Below are positions 27,556 through 35,597 of a stretch of 64,000 nucleotides of DNA, piece by piece (the stretch's first letter is position 1; each line of letters starts with the position of its first letter). The DNA lies in assembly GCA_900544685.1 (NCBI GenBank), contig UQWA01000011.1:21272-85271 (forward strand). The letters are read 5' to 3'. A program made the position numbers and the translations under genes. Under the pieces are notes generated by a model that saw nothing but the letters and a program-made list of their open reading frames with translations, was not told the DNA's origin and searched no databases. This DNA comes from an uncultured Lachnospiraceae bacterium (GTDB taxonomy: Bacteria; Bacillota; Clostridia; Lachnospirales; Lachnospiraceae).

Positions 27556-27659
27556 TAGAAAGCTCCTTTCCAAACTGAAATTATGTAGCTGATTTTATTT
27601 TCCTATTCTATATCGAATACGTAAGATTATGCAAGAGGAAATGAAGCATTTATTTATTT

Positions 27660-27723
27660 AGATATTCCATATGAGGAATAAAACATGAAAAAAAGGAATA
27701 CCACCAATATCCCCCTGGGTGGG
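27660..27723 (+). promoter_or_regulatory. Leader element 2 of Opp/Nik-type operon
   Basis: AGATATTCC at 27660-27668 (part of the palindrome TATTCC-N6-GGAATA, 27663-27680), GGAAT at 27695-27699 and ATATCCCCC at 27707-27715 followed by TGGGTGGG. Order and spacing match the element at 21141-21201. Because this element is shared with a non-coding leader, it argues that translation of the following permease begins after it. Confidence 0.55.
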
Positions 27724-27786
27724 TTGGAGAAAAAAGTGAATTTTGTTAATATTACAACAGAAAATAATCAGAAAGTGCGAAACCAG

Positions 27787-28731
27787 ATGAATCATTATGT
27801 TTTAAAAAGAATGTTACAGTTGATTCCGATTTTATTTGCCATTACATTTCTTTCGTATGGAATGATGCGAATTGCAGGAAGCGACGTAGTTACACAGAAA
27901 ATGGAAAATACAGGGACAGTCGTTTCGGAAGATGTGATGGATGCTGCAAGAGAGCAGCTGGGGCTGGATAAGCCGTTTCTGACACAGTATTTTGTATGGC
28001 TTGGTAAGCTGCTAAGAGGAGATATGGGAAACAGTTATGTTTCCGGGAAGCCGGTGTTTATCACATTTATATCGAAGCTTCCGGCAACCTTACTGCTGAC
28101 AATTGTGTCGATTGTGCTGACGCTTATAATATCGATTCCACTTGGTGTGCTGGCAGCAGTAAAGCAAAATACGATCATCGACTATTTGATACGATTTTGC
28201 AGTTTTATTGGAAACAGCCTTCCGAATTTTTTTGTATCTTTGATTCTTATGTATTTTCTGGCAATTAAAATGAAATGGTTTCCGGTCATCGCCAAAGATG
28301 TCAGTTTGCAAAGTGTGGCAATGCCGGCCATTACGCTTGCGATTGCTATGTCGGCAAAGTACCTTCGCCAGGTCAGAGCAACGGTATTGGATGAACTGAA
28401 TAAAGATTACGTGGCAGGAGCAAAAGCAAGGGGCGTGAAGTTTTCGGTAACTTTATGGAAAAGTATTATGAAAGCATCATTGGTTACGATTATTACACTG
28501 TTGATGCTCTCTGTAGGAAGTCTTCTTGGAGGAACTGCGATTGTAGAATCCATATTTATGTGGGATGGTGTAGGAAAGATGGCAGTAGATGCAATCTCAA
28601 TGCGAGATTATCCAATTATTCAGGCATATGTGATGTGGATGGCTATTATCTATGTTGTTGTAAATCTGATTACAGATGTATCTTATCGTTTCCTGGATCC
28701 AAGAATTCGATTGGGAAGAGAGGAAGCATAA
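27787..28731 (+). CDS. Opp/Dpp/Nik-type ABC transporter permease (NikB/DppB-like)
   Basis: 314 residues from the ATG at 27787, where family homology begins (YVLKRMLQLIPILF). The frame is open to an ATG at 27685 with a good GAGGAA ribosome binding site, and a GTG at 27736 also has a GGAG. I prefer 27787 because the upstream part overlaps a leader element shared with the other operon; this is uncertain, as 27787 has a weak ribosome binding site. Landmarks: ARGVKFSVTLWKS coupling loop and GGTAIVESIFMWDGVG. It is the first gene of the second operon (permease, permease, receptor, ATPase, ATPase). Confidence 0.88.
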   Translation: MNHYVLKRMLQLIPILFAITFLSYGMMRIAGSDVVTQKMENTGTVVSEDVMDAAREQLGLDKPFLTQYFVWLGKLLRGDMGNSYVSGKPVFITFISKLPATLLLTIVSIVLTLIISIPLGVLAAVKQNTIIDYLIRFCSFIGNSLPNFFVSLILMYFLAIKMKWFPVIAKDVSLQSVAMPAITLAIAMSAKYLRQVRATVLDELNKDYVAGAKARGVKFSVTLWKSIMKASLVTIITLLMLSVGSLLGGTAIVESIFMWDGVGKMAVDAISMRDYPIIQAYVMWMAIIYVVVNLITDVSYRFLDPRIRLGREEA

Positions 28732-29603
28732 TGGAAAATGAAAAAAATAAAGTAACCGTTCGTGTTCAAAAAATTAAGAAAAATTACATAAAACAGAAAC
28801 TGATATTTTTCCTGATACTTGCAGCAGCGTTGATACTTGCTGCTGTTTTTTCAGACAAACTTTGTCCCTATGATCCATATGCCCAGAATTTGTCCAGCGC
28901 CATGCAGGCACCCAGTGTACTGCATCCGTGTGGAACGGATACTTATGGAAGAGATATGCTTTCAAGAGTAATCAGTGGTGCAAGAGCCAGTATATTTTCC
29001 ACATTTATTCTGGTTGCAGTCATTTCCGTTTTTGGTACAGCCGTGGGAGTATTTTGCAGTTACTATGGTGGAATTCTGGATTCTCTGATGATGAGGGTAT
29101 CGGATATTTGCCTTGCATTTCCCGGACTGGTATTTGCGATGGCGATTGCAGCTGTGCTGGGTGGAGGTATCCAGAATGCAGTCATTGCCCTGGCAGTCAT
29201 AAGCTGGCCGAAATATTCACGGATAGCAAGAGGACAGACTCTGGCACTGAAAAATGCACCATATATCCATGCAGCAATTCTGGCAGGTGATACATCCGGG
29301 CAAATTATCTGGCGTCATGTGCTGCCTAATATATTGGGACCGGTGTTGGTGACAGCTATGCTTGATATAGGAACCATGATGATGGAACTGGCAGGCCTGT
29401 CTTTTCTTGGGCTTGGAGCACAAATTCCAATGGCAGAATGGGGAAGCATGATGAGTACCGGAAGGAGTATGCTTCAGACTTACCCATGGGTGGTACTTTC
29501 ACCTGGAATTGCTATTTTTATATCGGTAGTTATTTTTAATCTTCTTGGTGATACGGTGAGAGATTATCTGGATCCGAAAAACAGCCGCAGCGCCGGAAGA
29601 TGA
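28731..29603 (+). CDS. Opp/Dpp/Nik-type ABC transporter permease (NikC/DppC-like)
   Basis: 290 residues with HPCGTDTYGRDMLSRVISGARASI, the coupling loop ALKNAPYIHAAILAGDTSG and LSFLGLGAQIPMAEWGSMM. Stop and start codons overlap as TAATG with the preceding permease; AGAGGAAG serves as ribosome binding site. The frame is open further upstream only within the previous gene. Confidence 0.92.
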   Translation: MENEKNKVTVRVQKIKKNYIKQKLIFFLILAAALILAAVFSDKLCPYDPYAQNLSSAMQAPSVLHPCGTDTYGRDMLSRVISGARASIFSTFILVAVISVFGTAVGVFCSYYGGILDSLMMRVSDICLAFPGLVFAMAIAAVLGGGIQNAVIALAVISWPKYSRIARGQTLALKNAPYIHAAILAGDTSGQIIWRHVLPNILGPVLVTAMLDIGTMMMELAGLSFLGLGAQIPMAEWGSMMSTGRSMLQTYPWVVLSPGIAIFISVVIFNLLGDTVRDYLDPKNSRSAGR

Positions 29604-29636
29604 TATCTATAAATTATTATGCGAGGAGAAAAACAC

Positions 29637-31175
29637 ATGAGAACAAAGAGAAGAATTGCGATGGCACTGATGTTGGGACTGACAGTGAGTTTGTCAGTGA
29701 TCTCCGCATCAGCAGATGAAAAAAAGACATTTGTATTCGGAGACACTACATTTAATGCAGAAAATGAAGAGGCAGATGTGAACCCGCAGAATACCTATGC
29801 AGGCTGGGCTTGTATTCGTTATGGAATCGGTGAAACGTTGTTTAAGTATTCTGATGATATGGAAATTGAACCATGGATTGCGAAAGAATTTGAAAATGTA
29901 GATGAACTGACCTGGAAGATTACGCTAAATGATGGAGTGGTATTTTCAAATGGCCGCGCATGTGATGGTGAGGCAGTAAAGGAAAGTCTGGAATCTCTGG
30001 TGGCAAATCATGAACGTGCAGCAGGAGATTTATGTATTGATTCTATTGAAGCAGATGGTAATACGGTTACAATAAAGACAACAGAACCAAAACCAGCGTT
30101 GATAAATTATCTGTGTGATCCGTATGGATGTATTATTGATGCAGAAGCAGGAATCACAGAAGATGGTATTGTAATCGGAACCGGACCATATGTGGCAACA
30201 GATCTGGTAACAGACGATCATCTGGATCTGGTGAAAAATGAGAATTATTGGGCTGGCGATGTAAATATTGATGAAATTACAGTACGTACTATTTCAGATG
30301 GAGATACTTTGGCTTTTGCACTGCAGGCAGGCGAGATAAATGCTGCATATGGAATGGCATATGCAAGTTATCCTCTTTTTGAAAATGATGATTTTACCTT
30401 TACCAGTACGCCAACCAGCAGGGCTTTTTATGCATGGATGAATTTTGAGAGTCCGATTACTTCCGACCCGGCAGTTCGACAGGCCATTGCCATGGGAATT
30501 GATAAAGACAGTTTTGTATCAGTATTATTGAATGGTTACGGTTATCCTGCAGTGGGTGCATTCCCGGATACATTTTCATTTGGCGGACAGAATCTGACTA
30601 CTGAAAGTTATGATCCGGAAGGTGCCAAACAAGTGTTGGAAGAAGCGGGCTGGGTAGATTCAGATGGTGATGGAATTCGTGAAAAAGACGGACAGGATCT
30701 GGTAATACGCTGGCTGACTTATCCAAGCCGTCAGGAACTTCCGTTATTAGCAGAATCTGCACAGGCAACATTAAAAGAAATTGGTATGGATGTTCAGGTA
30801 AACTGCACATCTGATAATAATACGATCCGAAAAGATACGACTTTATGGGATGTGTATGCAAGTGCCATGGTGACAGCGCCTACCGGTGATCCGCAGTATT
30901 TCTTTACCTCCTGTGCACTGGATTCTTCTGTATCCAATAATGGTCATTATCACAGTGATAAACTGGAAGAACTGGCAGCACAGATAGAGAAAGAATTTGA
31001 TACAGAAAAAAGAAGTGAACTTGGTATCCAGATGCAGCAGACAGTATTAGATGATCATGCCTATGTATTCTGTTCTCATTTGAAAATGAGTATGATTATG
31101 CAGTCAAATGTGACAGGACTTGTGGCTCATCCATGTGACTATTATGAACTGACAGCAGATCTTGATATCAATTAG
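29637..31175 (+). CDS. ABC transporter substrate-binding protein, NikA-like family 5
   Basis: 512-residue receptor of the SBP_bac_5 family. The stretch VVFSNGRACDGEAVKESL resembles the corresponding part of nickel receptor NikA (KFSNGEPFDAEA), and GTGPYVATDL, GIDKDSFVSVLLNG and PQYFFTSC are further family blocks. A Sec signal peptide ends near ISASA at residue 26 and has no lipobox Cys. ATG at 29637 has GAGGAG eight bases upstream; an ATG at 29619 would put that site inside the gene. Nickel or another metal complex is a plausible ligand, but a peptide cannot be excluded. Confidence 0.87.
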   Translation: MRTKRRIAMALMLGLTVSLSVISASADEKKTFVFGDTTFNAENEEADVNPQNTYAGWACIRYGIGETLFKYSDDMEIEPWIAKEFENVDELTWKITLNDGVVFSNGRACDGEAVKESLESLVANHERAAGDLCIDSIEADGNTVTIKTTEPKPALINYLCDPYGCIIDAEAGITEDGIVIGTGPYVATDLVTDDHLDLVKNENYWAGDVNIDEITVRTISDGDTLAFALQAGEINAAYGMAYASYPLFENDDFTFTSTPTSRAFYAWMNFESPITSDPAVRQAIAMGIDKDSFVSVLLNGYGYPAVGAFPDTFSFGGQNLTTESYDPEGAKQVLEEAGWVDSDGDGIREKDGQDLVIRWLTYPSRQELPLLAESAQATLKEIGMDVQVNCTSDNNTIRKDTTLWDVYASAMVTAPTGDPQYFFTSCALDSSVSNNGHYHSDKLEELAAQIEKEFDTEKRSELGIQMQQTVLDDHAYVFCSHLKMSMIMQSNVTGLVAHPCDYYELTADLDIN

Positions 31176-31192
31176 TCAGGAGTCTGTAAAAC

Positions 31193-31987
31193 ATGAGTGA
31201 GAAAATACTGGAATATGATTCGGTGGAAGTCTCCTTTGGTGGAAAACCGGTAGTAACAAACGTAAGCTTTTCTCTGGAAGCAGGGGAAATACTGGGACTG
31301 GTAGGCGAATCCGGAAGTGGCAAAAGTACATTGATTAAAGCTGCCATGGGACTATTGGGAACAAATGGAATGGTGACCAGGGGTGACATATTCTATAAAG
31401 GACAGAATATACTGGATATTTCTGAAAGAGAAAAAAGAAAAATCCGGGGAGCACAGATTGGGATGATTTTTCAGGATGCGGGAGCATCCTTGTGTCCAAT
31501 TCGAACTATTGGGGAACAGATTTATGAAAGTATGCGTGCCCATAAAAAAGTGACCAGAAAAGAAGCAAAAGATTATGCCATGAAGCTGTTTGAGAAATTA
31601 AACTTTAAAGACAGCAAACGGGTATGGGACAGTTATCCTTTTGAATTGTCTGGTGGAATGAATCAGAGAGCTGGGATAGCCATTGCTATGTTGATGAATC
31701 CACCGATCTTATTTGCTGATGAACCTACCAGTGCACTGGATGTTACGGTGCAGAAACAAGTTGTAACAGAAATGATCCATCTGAGAGAACTATTTGGAAC
31801 AGCAATTGTCATTGTGACACATGATATTGGAGTAGTGCGTGCAATGGCAGATACGATTTTGGTGTTGAAAGATGGCAAAACTGTAGAATACGGGACTGCA
31901 AAGGAAGTTCTGAATCATCCTCAGAATGCGTATACGCAGGAGTTATTATCAGCGGTTCCGGTATTGCAGAGGAAAGAAAAAGAATGA
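31193..31987 (+). CDS. Opp/Dpp/Nik-type ABC transporter ATPase (NikD/DppD-like)
   Basis: 264-residue ATPase: Walker A GESGSGKST, signature LSGGMNQRA, Walker [13 protein letters not shown], switch His in VTHDIGVV. It is shorter than the DppD-like protein of the first operon because it lacks the C-terminal extension, as in NikD. It overlaps the next gene by four bases. Confidence 0.92.
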   Translation: MSEKILEYDSVEVSFGGKPVVTNVSFSLEAGEILGLVGESGSGKSTLIKAAMGLLGTNGMVTRGDIFYKGQNILDISEREKRKIRGAQIGMIFQDAGASLCPIRTIGEQIYESMRAHKKVTRKEAKDYAMKLFEKLNFKDSKRVWDSYPFELSGGMNQRAGIAIAMLMNPPILFADEPTSALDVTVQKQVVTEMIHLRELFGTAIVIVTHDIGVVRAMADTILVLKDGKTVEYGTAKEVLNHPQNAYTQELLSAVPVLQRKEKE

Positions 31988-32748
31988 GTATAATTTTAGA
32001 AGCAGAGCATTTGACAAAAGTGTTTACAACAAAAGGAAAAGAAGTAGTGAAGGCGGTAGATGATGTCAGTTTTCAGTTGAAAGCCGGTGAGATTCTCGGT
32101 ATTGTAGGTGAATCAGGATGCGGAAAAAGCACACTCGCAAAACTGATAGCAAGACTGACGGATCTGACATCAGGTACGTTGATATTTGACGGGAAAGATA
32201 TTACGAACTTAACAGGAAGAGAACGGAAGGATTTCTATGGCAAAATTCAGATGGTATTCCAGAATCCTCTGACATCTTTTGATCCGAGAAGAACATTAGG
32301 AGATGGAATTGGTGAGAGTCTGCGAAATCGTGGTATGAAAAAAGAAGAAAGGAACCGCAGGATAACAGAAGTTCTGGAACAGGCAGGATTATCTGCTGAA
32401 TTTGCAGACAGGTATCCCCATGAAGTCAGTGGCGGACAATGTCAGAGAGCTGCGATAGCCCGGGCATTAGTGGTAGAACCGGCGATTCTGATCTGTGATG
32501 AAGCTACCAGTGCATTGGATGTAACGATTCAGAAACAAATTATGGATTTGCTGCTGGAGCTGAAAGAAAAACAGGGATTATCTTTCATTTTTATCTGTCA
32601 TAATCTTGCCTTGGTACAAATGTTCTGCGACCGTGTATTGGTATTATGCGATGGAAAAGTGGCAGAGAGTGGAACAACGGATGAAATCATCAACCATCCA
32701 AAAGAAGAATATACAAAAAAACTGATAGAATCTGCCTGCGAATCTTAA
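31984..32748 (+). CDS. Opp/Dpp/Nik-type ABC transporter ATPase (NikE/DppF-like)
   Basis: 254-residue partner ATPase with Walker A GESGCGKST, signature VSGGQCQRA, Walker B ILICDEATSALD (Ala where Pro is usual) and switch His in ICHNLALV. NikE of E. coli has a similar length. It ends the second operon; no clear T-run hairpin follows within the 20 bases before the next promoter. Confidence 0.92.
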   Translation: MSIILEAEHLTKVFTTKGKEVVKAVDDVSFQLKAGEILGIVGESGCGKSTLAKLIARLTDLTSGTLIFDGKDITNLTGRERKDFYGKIQMVFQNPLTSFDPRRTLGDGIGESLRNRGMKKEERNRRITEVLEQAGLSAEFADRYPHEVSGGQCQRAAIARALVVEPAILICDEATSALDVTIQKQIMDLLLELKEKQGLSFIFICHNLALVQMFCDRVLVLCDGKVAESGTTDEIINHPKEEYTKKLIESACES

Positions 32749-32767
32749 ATCAGGGTGAAGCTACATG

Positions 32768-32796
32768 TTGACGTTTATAAACTGTTATCATATAAT
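32768..32796 (+). promoter_or_regulatory. Strong promoter of the SH3b gene
   Basis: TTGACG at 32768-32773 and a consensus TATAAT at 32791-32796 are 17 bases apart, 42 bases upstream of the start codon. Confidence 0.8.
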
Positions 32797-32837
32797 TAAG
32801 GTAACTTTTAGGAAAAACATGACGGGAGGATTAGTTC

Positions 32838-33530
32838 ATGAAAAAAGCAAGAAGTCTTGTAATTACCCTGTTACTGATGGTTGCCTTTGTGATGGCAGTT
32901 CCGGTTACCAGCTCTGCAGCCAGAATTTATGTAACAACAACAACAGTGAATTTAAGAAGAGGCGCCAGTACGAATACTGCAAGAGTATTAGAACTTCCAA
33001 AGGAAGCAGTTGTAAAGTACCTTGGCAAGTCAGGAAGCAATTGGTATAGGGTAGAATACCAGAATAACAATCAGCAGAAGTTCAGGGGTTATATTTACAA
33101 GAAATACCTGCAGTATGCAAAAACTTATATTACATCTGCAAGCCTGAATATCCGCAGAGGAACCAGTACCAATACACCGATTGTAAAGACAATTCCAAAG
33201 GGTGGAAAGGCAATCATCGTAAATACCTACACAGGAGAATGGTACAAGACCGTATACTTTGCCCCGAACGGTAAAGTATACCGTGGATACACACATCAGC
33301 GTTATCTGAGAAGAGAGGGAGCTAAGAAGGGGGCTTATAGGACAACCGATTCTGTATACATGCACCGCAGTCCAAGCATGTCTTCCTCTTCCGTGATCGT
33401 TGTGCCAAAGGGAAAGACCGTAAATGTAACCAATCTTTCCAACGGAAAATGGTATTACTGCTCCTACAAGGCGTCCAATGGAAGAACCTACAAGGGATAT
33501 GTTTCCAACGTATGCCTGAAGAAAAAATAA
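32838..33530 (+). CDS. Secreted protein with three bacterial SH3 domains
   Basis: 230 residues: a Sec signal peptide (1-24, cleavage near SSAA) followed by three SH3b repeats at about 27-90, 93-160 and 165-230. The first two begin with the typical VNLRRGASTNT and LNIRRGTSTNT; the third is more divergent (VYMHRSPSMSS). Each ends in a RGY or KGY beta strand. There is no catalytic domain, so it probably binds cell wall peptides, acting as a wall-associated or scaffold protein. The ribosome binding site is GGGAGG. It is monocistronic, between a good promoter and a terminator. Confidence 0.87.
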   Translation: MKKARSLVITLLLMVAFVMAVPVTSSAARIYVTTTTVNLRRGASTNTARVLELPKEAVVKYLGKSGSNWYRVEYQNNNQQKFRGYIYKKYLQYAKTYITSASLNIRRGTSTNTPIVKTIPKGGKAIIVNTYTGEWYKTVYFAPNGKVYRGYTHQRYLRREGAKKGAYRTTDSVYMHRSPSMSSSSVIVVPKGKTVNVTNLSNGKWYYCSYKASNGRTYKGYVSNVCLKKK

Positions 33531-33544
33531 AGAGTGGCAGATTC

Positions 33545-33575
33545 ACCGCCGGTACATATTGTACTGGCGGTTTTT
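33545..33575 (+). terminator. Intrinsic terminator after the SH3b gene
   Basis: An 11-bp GC-rich stem (33545-33555 with 33561-33571) is followed by five T residues. Confidence 0.88.
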
Positions 33576-33595
33576 GAATATTTTAACACTTTATA

Positions 33596-33624
33596 TTGCT
33601 AAAGTGATGGAAGTCTGTTATACT
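33596..33624 (+). promoter_or_regulatory. Promoter of the shikimate kinase fusion gene
   Basis: TTGCTA at 33596-33601 and TATACT at 33619-33624 are 17 bases apart, 75 bases before the start codon. Confidence 0.65.
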
Positions 33625-33698
33625 ATACGAAGATTTTACGTTGCCGGACACGAAGTGAACAGCAGCGATTTTAAACATAAAGCAGGAGAGATTGTATT

Positions 33699-34487
33699 AT
33701 GAACCAGTTGGAAGTATTCAGAGAAAGCCTTGGTCAGTGTGATGAGATTCTTCTTGATGCACTGCTTATGAGAAACCGTATTGTGGAAGATATCATGGCA
33801 TATAAAGAGGAACATGACCTTCCGATCCTTCAGCCGGAGCAGGAAGCAAAGCAAAAGAAGTGGCTGGAAGGCAGAATGGAAGGACGCCGTCACAAGAATG
33901 AAGTGGCAGCAGTATTTGATGAGATTACCAGAAACAGTAAGCGCATTCAGGCGCGTAAGCTGTTTGACTATAATATTGTACTGATCGGATTTATGGGAGC
34001 AGGCAAGTCTACCATTTCAGAGTTTCTGAAGACCGTATTTGCCATGGAAGTCATTGAAATGGATCAGATCATTGCAGAACGTCAGGGCATGTCTATTTCT
34101 GACATTTTTGAAACCTATGGAGAAGAATATTTCCGTGATCTGGAGACAAATCTTCTGATTGAGATGCAGTCTAAGAAAAACATGGTAATCTCCTGCGGCG
34201 GTGGTGTACCAATGCGTGAACGTAATGTGGTTGAGATGAAGAAGAATGGACGTGTCGTGCTACTGACCGCAAAACCAGAGACCATTCTGAACCGTGTAAA
34301 GGACAATCACGACAGGCCTCTTCTGGAAGGAAACAAGACAGTTCCTTTTATTGCAGATCTGATGGAAAAGCGTCGTGAGAAGTATCAGGCAGCTGCGGAT
34401 ATCGTCATTGAGACAGACGGCAAGAGCGAACTGGAAATCTGCGAAGAACTGGTGAAGAAGCTTCGGGCACTGGACTCTGAGAATTAG
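33699..34487 (+). CDS. Chorismate mutase-like/shikimate kinase fusion
   Basis: 262 residues. Residues 1-85 look like a type II (AroQ) chorismate mutase helix bundle, with Arg and Lys in LLMRNRIVEDIMAYKEEH. The usual DPERE segment reads QPEQE here, so an active-site Arg is replaced by Gln and activity is uncertain. Residues about 92-262 are a shikimate kinase: Walker A GFMGAGKST, shikimate-binding Asp in EMDQII, CGGGVPMR, and the lid Arg in DRPLLEG. It would phosphorylate shikimate in aromatic amino acid synthesis; the N-terminal domain may be catalytic or regulatory. It is a lone gene with its own promoter and terminator, convergent with the TRAP operon. Confidence 0.9.
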   Translation: MNQLEVFRESLGQCDEILLDALLMRNRIVEDIMAYKEEHDLPILQPEQEAKQKKWLEGRMEGRRHKNEVAAVFDEITRNSKRIQARKLFDYNIVLIGFMGAGKSTISEFLKTVFAMEVIEMDQIIAERQGMSISDIFETYGEEYFRDLETNLLIEMQSKKNMVISCGGGVPMRERNVVEMKKNGRVVLLTAKPETILNRVKDNHDRPLLEGNKTVPFIADLMEKRREKYQAAADIVIETDGKSELEICEELVKKLRALDSEN

Positions 34488-34510
34488 GAAAAAAGAAAAC
34501 AAAAATAAAG

Positions 34511-34550
34511 GGGCAGTGATTTCGTGTGATCATGAAATCACTGCCCTTTT
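34511..34550. terminator. Bidirectional intrinsic terminator
   Basis: A perfect 13-bp stem (34511-34523 with 34534-34546) has T residues to the right and A residues to the left, so it can end both the shikimate kinase and the TRAP transcripts. Confidence 0.88.
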
Positions 34551-34573
34551 GACTAGTACATCATACTGCCTGG

Positions 34574-35584
34574 TTAATTCAGATAAGCATCGTAGATGGA
34601 TTCATCAATACTGGACCGGATGGTTTCATATACTGGCTGGGATATGTCACGAATCTGATCGTGGAGTTCTTCAGACAGTGTAACCACCTGGGTACCGCTA
34701 TCCTCGATGGTAGCAATACGGTCTGCAATACGGGCATCGGACTGATCACGGGCATATTCCGTAGCTTTCTGGGCCGCCTCTGCCATAATTGCCTGTTCTT
34801 CTTCCGGCAGATCCCAGAAGAAGTCATCATTAACAATCAGAGAAATCAGGTGAGGAAGATGGTTGGTCTCTACCACATAATCCTGCTGTTCAAACAGGTT
34901 GTTGGAGACAATGACTTCATATGGATTCTCCTGTGCATCGATGGTATGCTGCTGCAGACCGATATATACCTCACTGAAGCTCATAGGGGTAGGATTGGCC
35001 CCCAGAGCCTTCCAGAAGGCCATATGGTAAGGATTCTCCATAGTACGGATCTTCTGACCCTTAAAATCAGCCAGGGACTGTATAGGTTTATTCGTACTCA
35101 TCACACGGAATCCCTGGTCAGCCATACCGAGGAGATGATAGCCGCCTTCGGTATAGACATCACTGATCAGACTCATGAAATTCGGATCGTCGATCTTGGC
35201 ACGGCATTGATCCAGTGTGTCAAATACACATGGCAGGTCGAAGACAGCCAGATCATTCATAAAGGTAACCTGTGGTGCAGTGTTCTGCACGACAAAAGGA
35301 ATATCGCCGTCGGCGCAGGTCTCCAGCAGATCACGGTCACCGCCCAGAGTGGAGTTGGCATAGACCTGAATCTTCATCTTGCCATCACTGAGTGCAGCCA
35401 CTTCTTCAGCAAATTTTTCTGCAAAGATCTGTGTAACAGTGTCTTCCGGGCTGGCCGTTGCCAGCGGCCAGGAATAACGCTGCACATCACTGTCCTTAGA
35501 ACTGCAGCCAGTCAGAACCAGACCAAGCGTGCATACAGATGCAAACAGAGGAAGAATTTTTTTCAAAAATCGTGTATTTATCAT
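34574..35584 (-). CDS. dctP: TRAP transporter substrate-binding lipoprotein DctP
   Basis: 336-residue extracytoplasmic receptor of a tripartite TRAP transporter. A lipoprotein signal ends in LTGC with Cys27 as the lipid attachment site. The ligand domain has DctP blocks such as STLGGDRDLLE, FDLPCVFDT, RVMSTNKPI, KIRTMENPYH and the conserved GLQQHTIDAQENP with the carboxylate-binding Arg in KIRTMENP. TRAP receptors bind organic acids; the neighbouring genes suggest quinate, shikimate or a related hydroaromatic acid. AGGAGG precedes the ATG. It is the last gene of dctQ-dctM-dctP. Confidence 0.94.
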   Translation of the reverse strand: MINTRFLKKILPLFASVCTLGLVLTGCSSKDSDVQRYSWPLATASPEDTVTQIFAEKFAEEVAALSDGKMKIQVYANSTLGGDRDLLETCADGDIPFVVQNTAPQVTFMNDLAVFDLPCVFDTLDQCRAKIDDPNFMSLISDVYTEGGYHLLGMADQGFRVMSTNKPIQSLADFKGQKIRTMENPYHMAFWKALGANPTPMSFSEVYIGLQQHTIDAQENPYEVIVSNNLFEQQDYVVETNHLPHLISLIVNDDFFWDLPEEEQAIMAEAAQKATEYARDQSDARIADRIATIEDSGTQVVTLSEELHDQIRDISQPVYETIRSSIDESIYDAYLN

Positions 35585-35597
35585 CGTTCGTTCCTCC

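Noticed and set aside
27685..27786. Thirty-four extra N-terminal codons for the permease at 27787, starting at an ATG with a good GAGGAA site
   Set aside because: The stretch contains a leader element shared with the non-coding leader at 21141-21201 and does not resemble permease N termini. The start remains uncertain; a GTG at 27736 with GGAG is a further option.
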